This document shows positions 7,867-17,226 of a stretch of DNA of 64,000 bases, piece after piece. The first letter of the stretch is position 1, and each line of letters opens with the position of its first letter. The position numbers and the translations under genes were made by a program. Origin of the DNA: Roseomonas xinghualingensis (lineage in GTDB: Bacteria > Pseudomonadota > Alphaproteobacteria > Acetobacterales > Acetobacteraceae). The stretch lies in NCBI RefSeq assembly GCF_025791835.1, contig NZ_JAOXLP010000021.1:1-64000 (forward strand). Direction: 5' to 3'. Below the pieces are notes generated by a model. That model had not been told where the DNA came from. It saw only the letters and a program-made list of their open reading frames with translations, and did not search any database.

Positions 7867-9441
7867 CTAGTCCCGGCGGCCAGCCCGCTCAGCCACTTGC
7901 CCCGTCCATGGGGCGAAATCAGCGAAGCTGCCGCGCCAGGCAGCAGCGAAATCAGTCTCGATCAGCCACCAATAGGGAAGGTCCCGTGCAAGGATAGATT
8001 GGGCGGCGCGATAGGCCTCGCCGCGCGCGGCCTCATCCTGCAGCGATGCCGCGCGGTCGAAGAGCGCATCAACCTCCAGGTTGCGGTAACCGGCAGCGTT
8101 GGAGAAGGGCACGTTCCCAATGGCGGAGGAGTGAATCATGCGGCGCACGCCGATCTCGGGATCTGTCCCATTGCAATAAGAAACCAGCGCGAGATCGAAG
8201 GCGCGGCGGGTGAAGACCGCCTGGGCGAAGGCGGCCGGGTCGAGTGTTTGTACGCGCAGAGCGATACCCAAGGGGGCAAGTTGCTGGCGCATGATCTCGG
8301 CCCAGCGAGAGAAGGCCGGGAAGAGCAGGAGGTCAAGGCTGGCACGGAGCCCGTCCGCCCCGCGGGCGAGCCCTGCGGCATCCAACCGTCGATTGGCTTC
8401 GGCTATGTCAGGCCGCCAAGCAGCCAATGCCCCAGGCGCGTGCGCCCAGACGATGCCCGAGGCAATCGGCGCCTCGGCGACCCGCCCTTGGTTAAAGGCC
8501 ACTAGTTCAAGCATCCGCGCCCGGTCCAGGCCGAGAGCGAAGGCGTCTCGTAGGGCCTGCTGGCCCGGAACTGGCCGATCAAGGTTGAAGGCGACCGTCA
8601 TGATGCAGTTGGAGCCCCCAGGGGCAGAGCGCGTCTCAACCAGCGACATGCCGCGGCCGCGCAGCCGGTCGGCGTCGGCCGCCGAAACGCGGGCGAGCAT
8701 GTCCACCTCCCCGGCCAGCAAGGCATTCACCTGCGTGCTTGCGTCAGGGACAACGCGGAATACCAGCCGGTCCAGCCGGGGTAGGTCCGGCTTGAAGTAG
8801 GAGGGGTTGCGCGTGAGCACGACGGCATCGTCCCGCCGGTAACTCTCGAAGCGAAAGGGCCCCGTTCCGACCGGGCGCTGGTTGGCCGGGTTTGTGCTGG
8901 GGTCCGTGCCAGTGAAAAGGTGCGCCGGCAGGATTGGCGCCTCCGTCACGTCGAGTTGCCGGAGGAGCGCCGGATGCGGGCGGCGGAGGCGAAAGACAAT
9001 GCCCAGCGGTCCATCCGTCTCAACCGCCTCCACCGCCGGGGCGAGACCAGTTCGGGCACGGGCGTGGAAGCGCAGGAGCACCTCGATGAAGGTGACCCGG
9101 ACGTCCTCCGCGGTGAAGGGCTGTCCGTCGTGCCAGATCACGCCGGGCCGTAGACGGAAGGCGACGCGGAGCCCGTCAGGAGTGACCTCCCAACTCTCGG
9201 CCAAATCGGGCACCGGGTTCCCAGCCTCATCCAGCGCGATGAGGCCGTTGAAGATAGACCCGGCCACGGCATGCAGCGGGCCGGCCGTTGAGATGGCCGG
9301 GTTCAGGTGCCCAGGATCGCCGCTGACAGCGATGATTGCCGCCCCGCCCCGCTGCATCTCCGCCGCGCCCGCTGCCATGGGAAGGGCAAGCATCGCGAGC
9401 AGCAGGGCCCACCTCGCGACGCGGGTTATCGGGCTGGCCAT
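7867..9441 (-). CDS. ABC transporter substrate-binding protein, family 5 (peptide/nickel/opine type)
   Basis: A 524-residue periplasmic binding protein (SBP_bac_5). Residues 1-26 form a signal peptide ending AAGAAE. The mature protein begins with GGAAIIAVSGDPGHLNPA and contains the family segment LAESWEVTPDGLRVAFRLRPGVIWHDGQPFTAEDV (here about residues 80-114). Length fits the family. It would deliver substrate to the two permeases directly downstream. The ligand cannot be deduced: members bind oligopeptides, nickel chelates, opines and glutathione. An AraC regulator gene lies upstream in the same orientation. Confidence 0.9.
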   Translation of the reverse strand: MASPITRVARWALLLAMLALPMAAGAAEMQRGGAAIIAVSGDPGHLNPAISTAGPLHAVAGSIFNGLIALDEAGNPVPDLAESWEVTPDGLRVAFRLRPGVIWHDGQPFTAEDVRVTFIEVLLRFHARARTGLAPAVEAVETDGPLGIVFRLRRPHPALLRQLDVTEAPILPAHLFTGTDPSTNPANQRPVGTGPFRFESYRRDDAVVLTRNPSYFKPDLPRLDRLVFRVVPDASTQVNALLAGEVDMLARVSAADADRLRGRGMSLVETRSAPGGSNCIMTVAFNLDRPVPGQQALRDAFALGLDRARMLELVAFNQGRVAEAPIASGIVWAHAPGALAAWRPDIAEANRRLDAAGLARGADGLRASLDLLLFPAFSRWAEIMRQQLAPLGIALRVQTLDPAAFAQAVFTRRAFDLALVSYCNGTDPEIGVRRMIHSSAIGNVPFSNAAGYRNLEVDALFDRAASLQDEAARGEAYRAAQSILARDLPYWWLIETDFAAAWRGSFADFAPWTGQVAERAGRRD

Positions 9442-9621
9442 GGACGACCGGTCTCCGGGGTTGCTGCAATCTTAGAGCCCGGTAAGACAAACACCAATAA
9501 TTATCACACTCACCATGACCATCTTCGTAATAACTCCCTCGGCATATAGATTACCTCGCGCGGAAGTGAGCCATGATGCAGCGAGCAACCATCCCAGGCA
9601 TCCAGGCTCTACTTACGTGGT
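9442..9621. promoter_or_regulatory. AT-rich region upstream of the ABC binding-protein gene
   Basis: A 180-base gap that is clearly more AT-rich (for example ATAATTATCACACTC at 9498-9512) than its surroundings. It lies upstream of the minus-strand transport operon and downstream of the AraC gene, so it probably holds the operon promoter. No specific boxes were assigned. Confidence 0.35.
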
Positions 9622-10512
9622 TCACACTGGCGCGCCCGCGCAGCGCCGGGCTGCCTCCGCATCCCTGGCCGGAGGCAGACCGAACATCCGGCTGTACTCG
9701 CGGGTGAATTGCGGAACGCTTTCATAGCCGACTGCAAAGGCTGCGCTGCTGGCTGACCGCCCCTCGCCCATCATCAGGCGCCGGGCCTCAATCAGGCGCA
9801 GCTGCTTCTGGAACTGCAGGGGCGACAGGGAGGTGACGTTACGAAAATGCTGGTGGAAGGAGGACGGGCTCATCCCCGCCGCAGCCGCCAGGCTTTCGAC
9901 CGGCAGGGGCTCGGCGAAGCGGGCGCGCAGCACGGCCACGGCCCGCGAGACCCGATGGACATGACCATCCGGCCAGCCCAGCCGGCGGATCGCCGCCCCG
10001 TGCCGTCCCGCGAGGAGCCAGTAGTGCAGCTCACGCATGAGAGAATCCTGTAGCACCGGTAAGGCTGCCGGGCGTTCGATAAGGTGCATGAGCCGGGTCG
10101 CCGCCTCGGTGACCTCGGCCCCGGTCGGATCAACCTGCACCGCGACACCGTCTCCAGTCGCTGCCTTCTCCATCTGCATGCTGAGTTCCGCGATCATGCC
10201 AGGGTCAAGCTCGACGACCAGGGACAGATAGGGCTCGGCCGCACTCGCCCGGGTGATCTGGCTGATGGTGGGCACGTCGGCGGTGATCAGCAGGGAGTCA
10301 CCGGCGCCGAAGGTGAAATCCCTTGTGCCCATGGCGACCCGCTTGCCGCCCTGCACCACCAGGCAGGCGACCGGGCGGGAGATGTCGTGCATCAATCCGC
10401 TGGGCGTTGTCGCATGGACCGCGCTCAGGCCAGGGATGCCGGTGCGGGCGATGCCGTGCGGGTCGGCATGCGCCTCGCCATGGCGACGGACCAGGCCGAG
10501 GAGGCTTCTCAT
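9622..10512 (-). CDS. AraC family transcriptional regulator
   Basis: A 296-residue activator-type regulator. The N-terminal part (about residues 20-160) resembles the AraC_N cupin domain, with GLMHDISRPVACLVVQGGKR and FTFGAGDSLLITADVPT. The C-terminal part has two helix-turn-helix units, LAAAAGMSPSSFHQHFRNVT and a second one containing AFAVGYESVPQFTREYSRMFG. This class frequently controls an adjacent oxidoreductase gene. Here an SDR gene starts 133 bases away on the opposite strand, which makes it the likely target (inference). Confidence 0.9.
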   Translation of the reverse strand: MRSLLGLVRRHGEAHADPHGIARTGIPGLSAVHATTPSGLMHDISRPVACLVVQGGKRVAMGTRDFTFGAGDSLLITADVPTISQITRASAAEPYLSLVVELDPGMIAELSMQMEKAATGDGVAVQVDPTGAEVTEAATRLMHLIERPAALPVLQDSLMRELHYWLLAGRHGAAIRRLGWPDGHVHRVSRAVAVLRARFAEPLPVESLAAAAGMSPSSFHQHFRNVTSLSPLQFQKQLRLIEARRLMMGEGRSASSAAFAVGYESVPQFTREYSRMFGLPPARDAEAARRCAGAPV

Positions 10513-10645
10513 GCGGCTAGGCTAGCAGCGCCGGGCAGCGGCTTCACCCTGCCTCGGAGGATCAGGCAAGCAAATCCCAGGTTCCGGTAAGGACTTCGCG
10601 TGTGCCTGCCCGATGGTCATGGCGGGGTTCGGAAGGAGTTCAGCC

Positions 10646-11401
10646 ATGACCACCATTGCTCTCGTCACCGGCGCCAGCCGTGGGCTCGGCCGCAATACCG
10701 CGCTCAGCATAGCGGCCCGCGGTGGGAACGTCGTCATCACCTATCAGAGCCGCGCCGAGGAAGCCCAGGCCGTCGTTGCCGAGATCGCCGCGATGGGCCG
10801 CAAGGCGGCCGCCCTGCAGCTCGATGTCGGCAACGTCGCCGCCTTCCCAGCCTTCGTCTCCACGCTGCGAGTTGTGCTGGCCGAGACCTGGGGGCGCGAC
10901 AATTTCGACCACCTCGTCAACAATGCCGGGCATGGAGACTATGCGCCGATCGCGGAGACGACCGTGGCGCAGTTCGATCGGTTGGTGGATGTTCACTTCA
11001 AGGGTGTCTTTTTCCTCACCCAGGCGCTGTTGCCGCTGCTATCGGATGGCGGCCGCATCGTGAATCTCTCCTCTGGCCTGACGCGGGTGTCGGCCCCAGG
11101 GTGGGCCGCCTATGCGGCGGTGAAGGGCGCGGTCGAGGTGCTCTCGGTCTACATGGCCAAGGAGCTTGGCGCGCGCGGCATTGCAGTGAACACGGTGGCG
11201 CCGGGTGCGATCGAAACCGACTTCTTCGGCGGTGCGGTGCGCGACACCCCTGAGTTCAACAGCTTCTTTGCCGGGATGACGGCGCTCGGCCGTGTCGGGG
11301 TTGCCGAGGATATCGGCCCGATGATCGCCAGCCTGCTCAGCCCAGAAAACCGCTGGGTCAACGCGCAACGCATCGAGGTGTCGGGGGGTCAAGGCATCTG
11401 A
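10646..11401 (+). CDS. SDR family oxidoreductase
   Basis: A 251-residue short-chain dehydrogenase/reductase with TGASRGLGRN (cofactor binding), NNAGHGDYAP, catalytic serine in VNLSSGLTRVS, the YAAVK catalytic pair and a C-terminal ENRWVNAQRIEVSGGQGI. ATG 10646 is preceded by GGAAGGAG, so the in-frame upstream start at 10613 is rejected. It is divergent from an AraC-family regulator. It likely reduces an aldehyde or quinone, but no substrate can be named. Confidence 0.9.
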   Translation: MTTIALVTGASRGLGRNTALSIAARGGNVVITYQSRAEEAQAVVAEIAAMGRKAAALQLDVGNVAAFPAFVSTLRVVLAETWGRDNFDHLVNNAGHGDYAPIAETTVAQFDRLVDVHFKGVFFLTQALLPLLSDGGRIVNLSSGLTRVSAPGWAAYAAVKGAVEVLSVYMAKELGARGIAVNTVAPGAIETDFFGGAVRDTPEFNSFFAGMTALGRVGVAEDIGPMIASLLSPENRWVNAQRIEVSGGQGI

Positions 11402-11740
11402 CCACCCGTTCGAGGCCAGCGGGCCTGCCATCGCTGCAAAGGCGGCTCATCCGTATCCGAGGAAGAGGCACTCGCGCCCGACCGGACGCAGGTCGCCTTG
11501 GCGCTGATCCCGCCACCGCCTTCGTGAAGACCGCTGTCTGTACCTGCTTCACGGATTATCCCTCCTCCGGTCAGGTGTTCAGCGGTGGCAGGATGACTTC
11601 AGGCCGGGTGATGAGCCTGCTGGCCTATATGCAGGAAGGGGGCGGACACTCCGCCTGCCTGAGACCTTATTGGAGGAGGCGCCGGCACCGAGGCCGCTCA
11701 GGTGTATTACCCGGCGCCCTCGGTCCGCTCCATACGGAGA
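11402..11740. other. Intergenic stretch between SDR and TorF-like porin genes
   Basis: Two genes converge here. No gene, relic or clear terminator hairpin was found on either strand. Confidence 0.4.
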
Positions 11741-12493
11741 TCAGAAGGTTCGGGAGAGGGAGATCATGGCGCGCGCGTCGCATATCTTCTGGGCGCCGAA
11801 GCATCCGGAGCGCGAGAGGTTGGTGTCATAGTAGCCAGCGGTGAAGACAAAGTCCGAGAACTTGTAGGACAGGGTTACGTTCCAGTTGGCGAAGTCGGGC
11901 GCCCCCCAGCGGGTGTTATTCTGGATCCACTGGTAGCCGGCACGTCCGGCGAGCGTCAGGTCATGGGGCAGACCGATCTCGAGGCCGCCCTCGACATAGA
12001 AGCTGTTGCCGGTTTCGAGCTGGTAGTTGGGCGAGTAGTTGAAGGCGGCCAGCACCTTGATAGGCATCGGCGCAGAGGAGACCTCGTAGGACGCCTTCAC
12101 CGCCAGCTCGAAATACTGCAGGTCATACAGGCCCGATCCGGCCGGGTTGCTATAACCCGGATAGGTGTAGGCGATGCCGCCCAGATCGATGCTGACACCG
12201 GCTATGGTGGTGCGCCATCCGGCCATCGCATCCACCTCCTGGCGGGCATTGGTTCCGAGGAAGGCGACATTGGAGATGAAGGCGCCAACATAGAAGCCGG
12301 TGGTGTGCTGGATATCGATCGAGCCCTGCACGGCCGGGCGGTCGCGAGTTTGGCTGACGCCGCGGAACAAGTAGTCGGAGGAAATAGTGGGCGTGATGCC
12401 GATCGTCATTCCAGCATCTTCAAACTCGAAGGCATGGGCCGGTGCGGCAGTCCCGAGAAGAAAAGCGCCGCAGAGAATGTGGTGAATACGCAT
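11741..12493 (-). CDS. TorF family putative outer-membrane porin (Gcw_chp type)
   Basis: A 250-residue protein with a signal peptide (MRIHHILCGAFLLGTAAPAHA) and a beta-rich body: TIGITPTISSDYLFRGVSQTRDRPAVQGSIDI is the diagnostic N-terminal strand region of the TIGR02001/Gcw_chp family, and the protein ends in an aromatic residue (SLSRTF), as outer-membrane barrels do. ATG 12493 directly precedes the signal peptide; upstream in-frame codons overlap kdpC. It lies 28 bases after kdpC in the same direction, so it is probably co-transcribed with the potassium ATPase and may provide an outer-membrane route for ions (inference). Confidence 0.8.
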   Translation of the reverse strand: MRIHHILCGAFLLGTAAPAHAFEFEDAGMTIGITPTISSDYLFRGVSQTRDRPAVQGSIDIQHTTGFYVGAFISNVAFLGTNARQEVDAMAGWRTTIAGVSIDLGGIAYTYPGYSNPAGSGLYDLQYFELAVKASYEVSSAPMPIKVLAAFNYSPNYQLETGNSFYVEGGLEIGLPHDLTLAGRAGYQWIQNNTRWGAPDFANWNVTLSYKFSDFVFTAGYYDTNLSRSGCFGAQKICDARAMISLSRTF

Positions 12494-12521
12494 GGGATAG
12501 TGGTCTTTCAGGGATGTTCGT

Positions 12522-13106
12522 TCAGCGCGCGGCATCGAGCGCGAGGTTGAGGCGCAGCACATTCACGCGCGGTGCGCCGAAGAAGCCGAGGATGGGCGCG
12601 GCAGTGTTCTCAGCCAGGATCGTGCGCACGCGCTCCTCGGACAGCCCGCGGGCCCGAGCCACGCGGGCAACTTGGCGGGCGGCGTTTTCAGGACTGATAT
12701 CGGGATCGAGCCCAGAACCAGAGGATGTCACGGCGTCAGCGGGGACAGGAGCGGACCCAGCCTCCGCCACGCGCTCCTGGACCGCATCCGCCAGCACCTG
12801 GCTGGAGGGGCCGCGCTGCGAGGCGGCGCCGGCGGCGGCGTTGTAAGGCGCGTCTACCGTCTTGCTGCTGTCCTCCGGACCGGTCGCGCTGGTAGCCGAG
12901 GGGCGCGGGTGGAAGTAGCGGTCTTCGGCGAAGTTCTGGCCGATCAGCGCAGAGCCGATGACGCGCCCTTCACGTTCGATCAGGGAACCGCCAGCCCGCG
13001 TAGGCGCCAGCGCACCCGCAAGTTGCGTGAAGGCAGCCGGCACGGCGAGCCCGAGGATGAGGGTAAAACCGACGACCAGGGTCGCGGCGGGGCGAAGGAG
13101 GGACAT
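12522..13106 (-). CDS. kdpC: Potassium-transporting ATPase subunit C
   Basis: A 194-residue KdpC with one N-terminal membrane helix (ATLVVGFTLILGLAVPAAFTQL is too long to be anything else) and a periplasmic domain containing GSALIGQNFAEDRYFHPRPSA and SSGSGLDPDISPENAARQVARVARAR, both strongly conserved. KdpC stabilises the complex and helps KdpA-KdpB potassium transport. It follows kdpB by three bases and precedes the TorF-like porin gene. Confidence 0.96.
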   Translation of the reverse strand: MSLLRPAATLVVGFTLILGLAVPAAFTQLAGALAPTRAGGSLIEREGRVIGSALIGQNFAEDRYFHPRPSATSATGPEDSSKTVDAPYNAAAGAASQRGPSSQVLADAVQERVAEAGSAPVPADAVTSSGSGLDPDISPENAARQVARVARARGLSEERVRTILAENTAAPILGFFGAPRVNVLRLNLALDAAR

Positions 13107-13109
13107 GGT

Positions 13110-15182
13110 TCAGGCGATCCCCAGGAGCTGGAGGACGAGGTCGATAATCTTGATGCCAATGAAGGGCGCGACGATGCCGCCAAGCCCGTAGATGAGCAGG
13201 TTCCGCCGCAGCAGGGCCGCCGCGCCCGAAGGGGTGTAGCGCACGCCACGGAGCGCCAGCGGCACCAGAGCCACGATGATCAGCGCATTGAAGATCACCG
13301 CGGAGAGAATGGCGCTTTCGGGGCTTGCCAGGCGCATGAGGTTCAGAGCCTGCAGCTCCGGATACTGCGTGACGAAGATCGCAGGCAGGATGGCGAAATA
13401 CTTCGCCACGTCATTGGCGATGGAGAAAGTGGTCAGCGCACCACGGGTGATGAGGAGCTGCTTGCCGATCTCCACCACCTCGATGAGCTTGGTGGGATCG
13501 CTGTCCAGGTCCACCATGTTCCCGGCCTCTCGCGCGGCCTGGGTGCCGGTCTGCATGGCCAGCCCAACATCGGCCTGGGCCAGGGCGGGAGCATCATTCG
13601 TGCCGTCGCCCGCCATGGCGACGAGGCGCCCCTCCCCCTGCGCGTCACGGATATAGCGCAGCTTGTCTTCGGGCGTGGCCTCCGCGATGAAGTCGTCCAC
13701 CCCGGCCTCGGTCGCGATTGCCGCGGCGGTCAGGCGGTTGTCGCCCGTCACCATCACGGTACGGATGCCCATCTGGCGCAGCGCTGCGAAGCGATCGCGG
13801 ATGCCGGGCTTGACGATGTCCTTCAGCTCGATGGCGCCAAGCAGCCGCTTGTCCTTCGCCACGACCAGCGGCGTACCGCCCGCGCGGGCGATGCGCTCCA
13901 CCGCCTCACGCAGCGCCGCCGGCACCTCGGCGCCCGTTGCGCGGACGAGGCTGTCCATCGCACCCTTGCGGTAGCTGCCCGCCAGCAGGTCCAGCCCGGA
14001 TATCCGGGTCTGCGCCGTGAACGGCACCACCTTCGCATCGGTCGGCAGGATCGGCGGCACCACACCGTACCGGTCCCGCGCAAAGGCGAGGATGGAGCGT
14101 CCCTCCGGCGTCTCGTCCGCGAGAGAGGAGAGGACGGCGGCCTCCGCCAGCTCGCGCAGCTCCACGCCTGGCGCAGGATGGAGCGCGGCGGCCTGGCGGT
14201 TGCCCAGGGTGACGGTGCCGGTCTTGTCCAGCAGCAGCACGTCCACGTCGCCGGCTGCTTCCACGGCGCGGCCGCTGGTCGCCATCACATTGAAGCGCAC
14301 CAGCCGGTCCATGCCCGCGATGCCAATGGCGGAGAGAAGCCCGCCGATGGTGGTCGGGATCAGCGTGACCAGCAGCGCGGCCAGCACGGGGATGGAGGGC
14401 GGCTGCCCGTTCCAGGAGGCGAGCCCCACCACGCTGGCGACGGCGATCAGGAAGATGATCGTCATGCCGGCGAGCAGGATATCCAGCGCGATCTCGTTCG
14501 GCGTCTTCTGGCGCGAGGCGCCCTCGACGAGCGAGATCATTCGGTCGATGAAGGTGGAGCCGGGAGCGGCGGTGATGCGCACCACGATCCAGTCGGAGAC
14601 AACCATCGTACCGCCCGTGACGGCGCTGCGGTCGCCACCGCTCTCGCGGATCACAGGGGCGCTCTCGCCTGTCACCGCAGCCTCGTTCACGCTGGCGATG
14701 CCCTGCACCACCTCCCCGTCGGAGGGGATGAGATCGCCCGGCTCCACCAGAACGAGATCGCCCACGCGCAACTCGGTGGCGCTTCGCGGCTGCCAGAGTG
14801 CGCGGTCATCGGGCCGGACCAGCAGCTTGGCCTGGGTCTCGGTCCGGGCCTTGCGCAGGCTCTCGGCCCGGGCACGGCCGCGGCCCTCGGCAACCGCCTC
14901 CGCGAAGGTCGCGAAGAGGACGGTAAACCAAAGCCAAAGGGTGATCCCGGCCTGGAAAGCCCAGGGCTCCCCCCGGAAGGCTGCGTGAGCGGCGAGGAGG
15001 GTGACGAGGATCGAGACGACCTCGGTCACGAAGATCACAGGGTTCCGCAGCAGCGTCACGGGATTCAGCTTGCGGAAGGCGTCGCCGATCGCGCGCGGCA
15101 ACAGGGCCGGGTCGAGCATCGGAGGCCGGGCGCGCGTGACCGCGCCGAGCCCGGTCCTCGGGCCGGTGGTGGTGTCGAGCAT
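13110..15182 (-). CDS. kdpB: Potassium-transporting ATPase ATP-binding subunit
   Basis: A 690-residue P-type ATPase, the energy-coupling subunit of the high-affinity K+ pump. It carries the phosphorylation motif [10 protein letters not shown], the actuator motif TGESAPV, the hinge motif [16 protein letters not shown], and seven or so membrane helices with the last ones near the C-terminus. Length is normal for KdpB. It lies between kdpA (11 bases upstream) and kdpC (three bases downstream) in the standard kdpFABC order. Confidence 0.97.
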   Translation of the reverse strand: MLDTTTGPRTGLGAVTRARPPMLDPALLPRAIGDAFRKLNPVTLLRNPVIFVTEVVSILVTLLAAHAAFRGEPWAFQAGITLWLWFTVLFATFAEAVAEGRGRARAESLRKARTETQAKLLVRPDDRALWQPRSATELRVGDLVLVEPGDLIPSDGEVVQGIASVNEAAVTGESAPVIRESGGDRSAVTGGTMVVSDWIVVRITAAPGSTFIDRMISLVEGASRQKTPNEIALDILLAGMTIIFLIAVASVVGLASWNGQPPSIPVLAALLVTLIPTTIGGLLSAIGIAGMDRLVRFNVMATSGRAVEAAGDVDVLLLDKTGTVTLGNRQAAALHPAPGVELRELAEAAVLSSLADETPEGRSILAFARDRYGVVPPILPTDAKVVPFTAQTRISGLDLLAGSYRKGAMDSLVRATGAEVPAALREAVERIARAGGTPLVVAKDKRLLGAIELKDIVKPGIRDRFAALRQMGIRTVMVTGDNRLTAAAIATEAGVDDFIAEATPEDKLRYIRDAQGEGRLVAMAGDGTNDAPALAQADVGLAMQTGTQAAREAGNMVDLDSDPTKLIEVVEIGKQLLITRGALTTFSIANDVAKYFAILPAIFVTQYPELQALNLMRLASPESAILSAVIFNALIIVALVPLALRGVRYTPSGAAALLRRNLLIYGLGGIVAPFIGIKIIDLVLQLLGIA

Positions 15183-15193
15183 CTTGGCTGGCC

Positions 15194-16891
15194 TCAGAAT
15201 GTCTTGCCGGCGAGCAGGGTGAAGTGCTCGGCGATCGGCCCGAGGAAGAGGGAAGGCAGGAACTGGAGCCCGCCCAGGATGAGGATCACGCCCGCCAGCA
15301 GCCCGGCGAAGAGCGGCCCATGGGTGGGAAAGGTGCCTGCGCTGGACGGCGCCTTCGCCTTGGCGGCCAGTGATCCGGCGATGGCCATCACCGGCACCAC
15401 ATAGGCGAAGCGCCCAAGCAGCATGGCGATGCCCAGCGTGGTGTTCAGCCAGGGCGTATCGGCCGTAAGGCCGCCGAAGGCGGAACCGTTGTTTCCGGCG
15501 GCCGAGGTATAGGCATAGAGCATCTCGGAAAGGCCATGCGGCCCGGCATCCTGGATGGAGGATGCCGCCATCGGCAGCACCAGGGAAACGGCAGTGAAGC
15601 CGAGAATGGTGGCGGGCAGCACGAGCACGGCCAGCATGGCCAGCTTGATCTCCCGCGCCTGTACTTTCTTGCCCAGATACTCCGGCGTACGGCCTACCAT
15701 GAGTCCGGCCACGAAGACCGCGAGTAGGGCGAAGACAAGCATTCCGTAGAGGCCAGATCCCACGCCACCCGGCAGCACCTCGCCGAGTTGGATGAGGAAC
15801 ATGGGCACCATGCCGCCCAGCGGCATGAAGCTGTCGAACATCGCGTTCACCGCACCGCAGGAAACGCCCGTGGTGGTGGCGCTGAAAAGTGCGATGAGCG
15901 GCAGGCCGAAGCGTATGTCCTTGCCCTCCATGTTGCCCATGGAAGGATCGACGCCCAGAGCGGTCAGCAGCGGGTTGCCCGCGGCCTCGGCTGCGTAGAT
16001 GGCGGCGGTGGCGGCCACCACGAAGCCGACCATCACGGCCAGCAGCGCGCGGCCTTGGCGGATGTCGCCCACCATGTGCCCGAAGGTAAGGGCAAGGGCG
16101 AAGGGAATGACCGTCTGGCCCCAGATCTGCAGCGCCGTCGCGATCGCGTCCGGCCCCTCGAAGGGGTGCACGGAGTTCACACCGAAGAAGCCACCGCCAT
16201 TCGTTCCCAGATGCTTGATGGCGATCTGGAAGGCCGCGGGACCGAGCGGGATGACCTGCTCCGTGCCCTCAAGCGTCGTTGCTGTGACGTAGCCCGCGAA
16301 GGTCTGGGGAATGCCGAGCGCAACGAAGGCAGTGCCCAGGACGAGCGCGAGCGGCAGCAGCACATAGAGGGTAGCGCGGGTAAAGTCGGCCCAGAAATTG
16401 CCGAGTTCCCGCACCCCGCCCCGCGCGAATGCCCTGGTGACGGCGAGCGCCAGTGCAATGCCGGTGGAGCCGGACAGGAAGTTCTGCACCGCCAGCCCCG
16501 CCATCTGCGAGAGGTAGGAGGCCGCGACCTCCCCCGAATAGGCCTGCCAGTTTGTATTGGTGACGAAGCTCACCGCCGTGTTGAAGGCAAGCCAGGAGGA
16601 CATGCCTGAGACACCCTGCGGATTCAGCGGCAACACGCCCTGCAGGCGCAGGATGGCGAAGAGCAGGAGGAAGCCCGCCGCGTTGGCTGCGAGCATGGCG
16701 AGGGCATAGCCCTTCCAGTCCTGCCCGCGCGACGGATCGATGCCGCCGGCGCGGTAGAGCAGCGCCTCCACGGGGCGGAGCCAGGCCACGCGGCCATCGG
16801 CCACGGCGGCGATGTAACGCCCGAGCGGCACGGCGGCCGCGACGATGAGCGCGAGGACGAGCGATATCTGCGCCCAGCCGATGAGGGTCAT
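15194..16891 (-). CDS. kdpA: Potassium-transporting ATPase subunit A
   Basis: A 565-residue channel-like subunit that binds and translocates K+. Visible signatures include the pore-loop regions [14 protein letters not shown] and [19 protein letters not shown], and the family C-terminal segment. About ten membrane helices are apparent. It is the first large gene of the minus-strand operon, directly after the tiny kdpF (four bases between the kdpA start and the kdpF stop). Confidence 0.97.
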   Translation of the reverse strand: MTLIGWAQISLVLALIVAAAVPLGRYIAAVADGRVAWLRPVEALLYRAGGIDPSRGQDWKGYALAMLAANAAGFLLLFAILRLQGVLPLNPQGVSGMSSWLAFNTAVSFVTNTNWQAYSGEVAASYLSQMAGLAVQNFLSGSTGIALALAVTRAFARGGVRELGNFWADFTRATLYVLLPLALVLGTAFVALGIPQTFAGYVTATTLEGTEQVIPLGPAAFQIAIKHLGTNGGGFFGVNSVHPFEGPDAIATALQIWGQTVIPFALALTFGHMVGDIRQGRALLAVMVGFVVAATAAIYAAEAAGNPLLTALGVDPSMGNMEGKDIRFGLPLIALFSATTTGVSCGAVNAMFDSFMPLGGMVPMFLIQLGEVLPGGVGSGLYGMLVFALLAVFVAGLMVGRTPEYLGKKVQAREIKLAMLAVLVLPATILGFTAVSLVLPMAASSIQDAGPHGLSEMLYAYTSAAGNNGSAFGGLTADTPWLNTTLGIAMLLGRFAYVVPVMAIAGSLAAKAKAPSSAGTFPTHGPLFAGLLAGVILILGGLQFLPSLFLGPIAEHFTLLAGKTF

Positions 16892-16895
16892 GGGA

Positions 16896-16982
16896 TTACA
16901 GATCCTCGGGGCGCAGCAGCGCCCATAAGAGATAGATCAGGAGGCCGGCGGACACGGCGCCGCCCAGGACGAGTTCGAGCAT
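16896..16982 (-). CDS. kdpF: K+-transporting ATPase subunit F (28 residues)
   Basis: A 28-codon gene below usual ORF cut-offs. It starts [20 protein letters not shown], one hydrophobic helix, and ends ALLRPEDL, matching the length and the C-terminal 'LLRPE' pattern of KdpF, the small membrane peptide that stabilises the KdpABC complex. It stops four bases before kdpA and starts six bases after the 27-codon ORF upstream. Position, size and sequence all agree. Confidence 0.92.
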   Translation of the reverse strand: MLELVLGGAVSAGLLIYLLWALLRPEDL

Positions 16983-16988
16983 GGCGCG

Positions 16989-17072
16989 TCAGACCCGTTC
17001 GCAACCGGCGACATAGGCGGCCATCAGCGCGAAGGCGCCGAGGCCAAGGCCGAGAAGAAGAACATCGATCAT
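16989..17072 (-). CDS. 27-residue membrane micro-protein at the head of the kdp operon
   Basis: A 27-codon ORF beginning MIDVLLLGLGLGAFALMAAY and ending VAGCERV. An AGGAGG box lies seven bases before the ATG, the strongest ribosome-binding site in the operon. It encodes a single membrane helix with a short charged C-terminus containing a Cys-Glu-Arg. Similar tiny ORFs before kdpF are known to me from other proteobacterial kdp operons but have no assigned function. It could be an extra regulatory or structural peptide of the pump, or a leader that sets translation of kdpF (inference). Confidence 0.75.
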   Translation of the reverse strand: MIDVLLLGLGLGAFALMAAYVAGCERV

Positions 17073-17162
17073 TGTGAGTCCTCCTGCCGGGGAACTGCCG
17101 GCAATCGGCATCTCAATGAGAAGACGCGCGTAAAGAGGCCATTCCGGATCTGGGCCCGGTCC

Positions 17163-17179
17163 GTAAAAAGCGTATAAAT
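17163..17179 (-). promoter_or_regulatory. KdpE-type box driving the kdp structural operon
   Basis: On the minus strand it reads ATTTATAC-GC-TTTTTAC, close to the E. coli KdpE site as I remember it (TTTATAC-TT-TTTTTACA). It lies about 90 bases upstream of the 27-codon ORF and points toward it. A half-site follows 28 bases downstream. Confidence 0.7.
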
Positions 17180-17209
17180 GTGCCGTGCAATCACGGCGTA
17201 GAGCGCCAT

Positions 17210-17226
17210 TTTTATGCGCTTTTTAC
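17210..17226 (+). promoter_or_regulatory. KdpE-type box facing kdpD
   Basis: Reads TTTTATGC-GC-TTTTTAC on the plus strand, the mirror partner of the box at 17163-17179. It suggests that kdpDE is autoregulated by phosphorylated KdpE. A TTTTACGCGCG half-site follows 28 bases downstream, matching the other arm. Confidence 0.7.

Noticed and set aside
135..11546. Repeated 12-mer TGTACCTGCTTC near positions 136 and 11532
   Set aside because: Many 12-base repeats are expected by chance in 64 kb; neither copy sits at a recognisable element end.
12672..15404. A 910-codon open frame on the plus strand opposite kdpB/kdpC
   Set aside because: It is antisense to two textbook Kdp genes, is rich in Arg/His/Gly/Asp without domains, and arises from GC-rich third positions.
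17182..17197. GCCGTG-CAAT-CACGGC hairpin read as a terminator or riboswitch
   Set aside because: It lies between divergent promoters upstream of both transcripts and is offset by five bases from the symmetry axis of the KdpE boxes; kept only as part of the control region.
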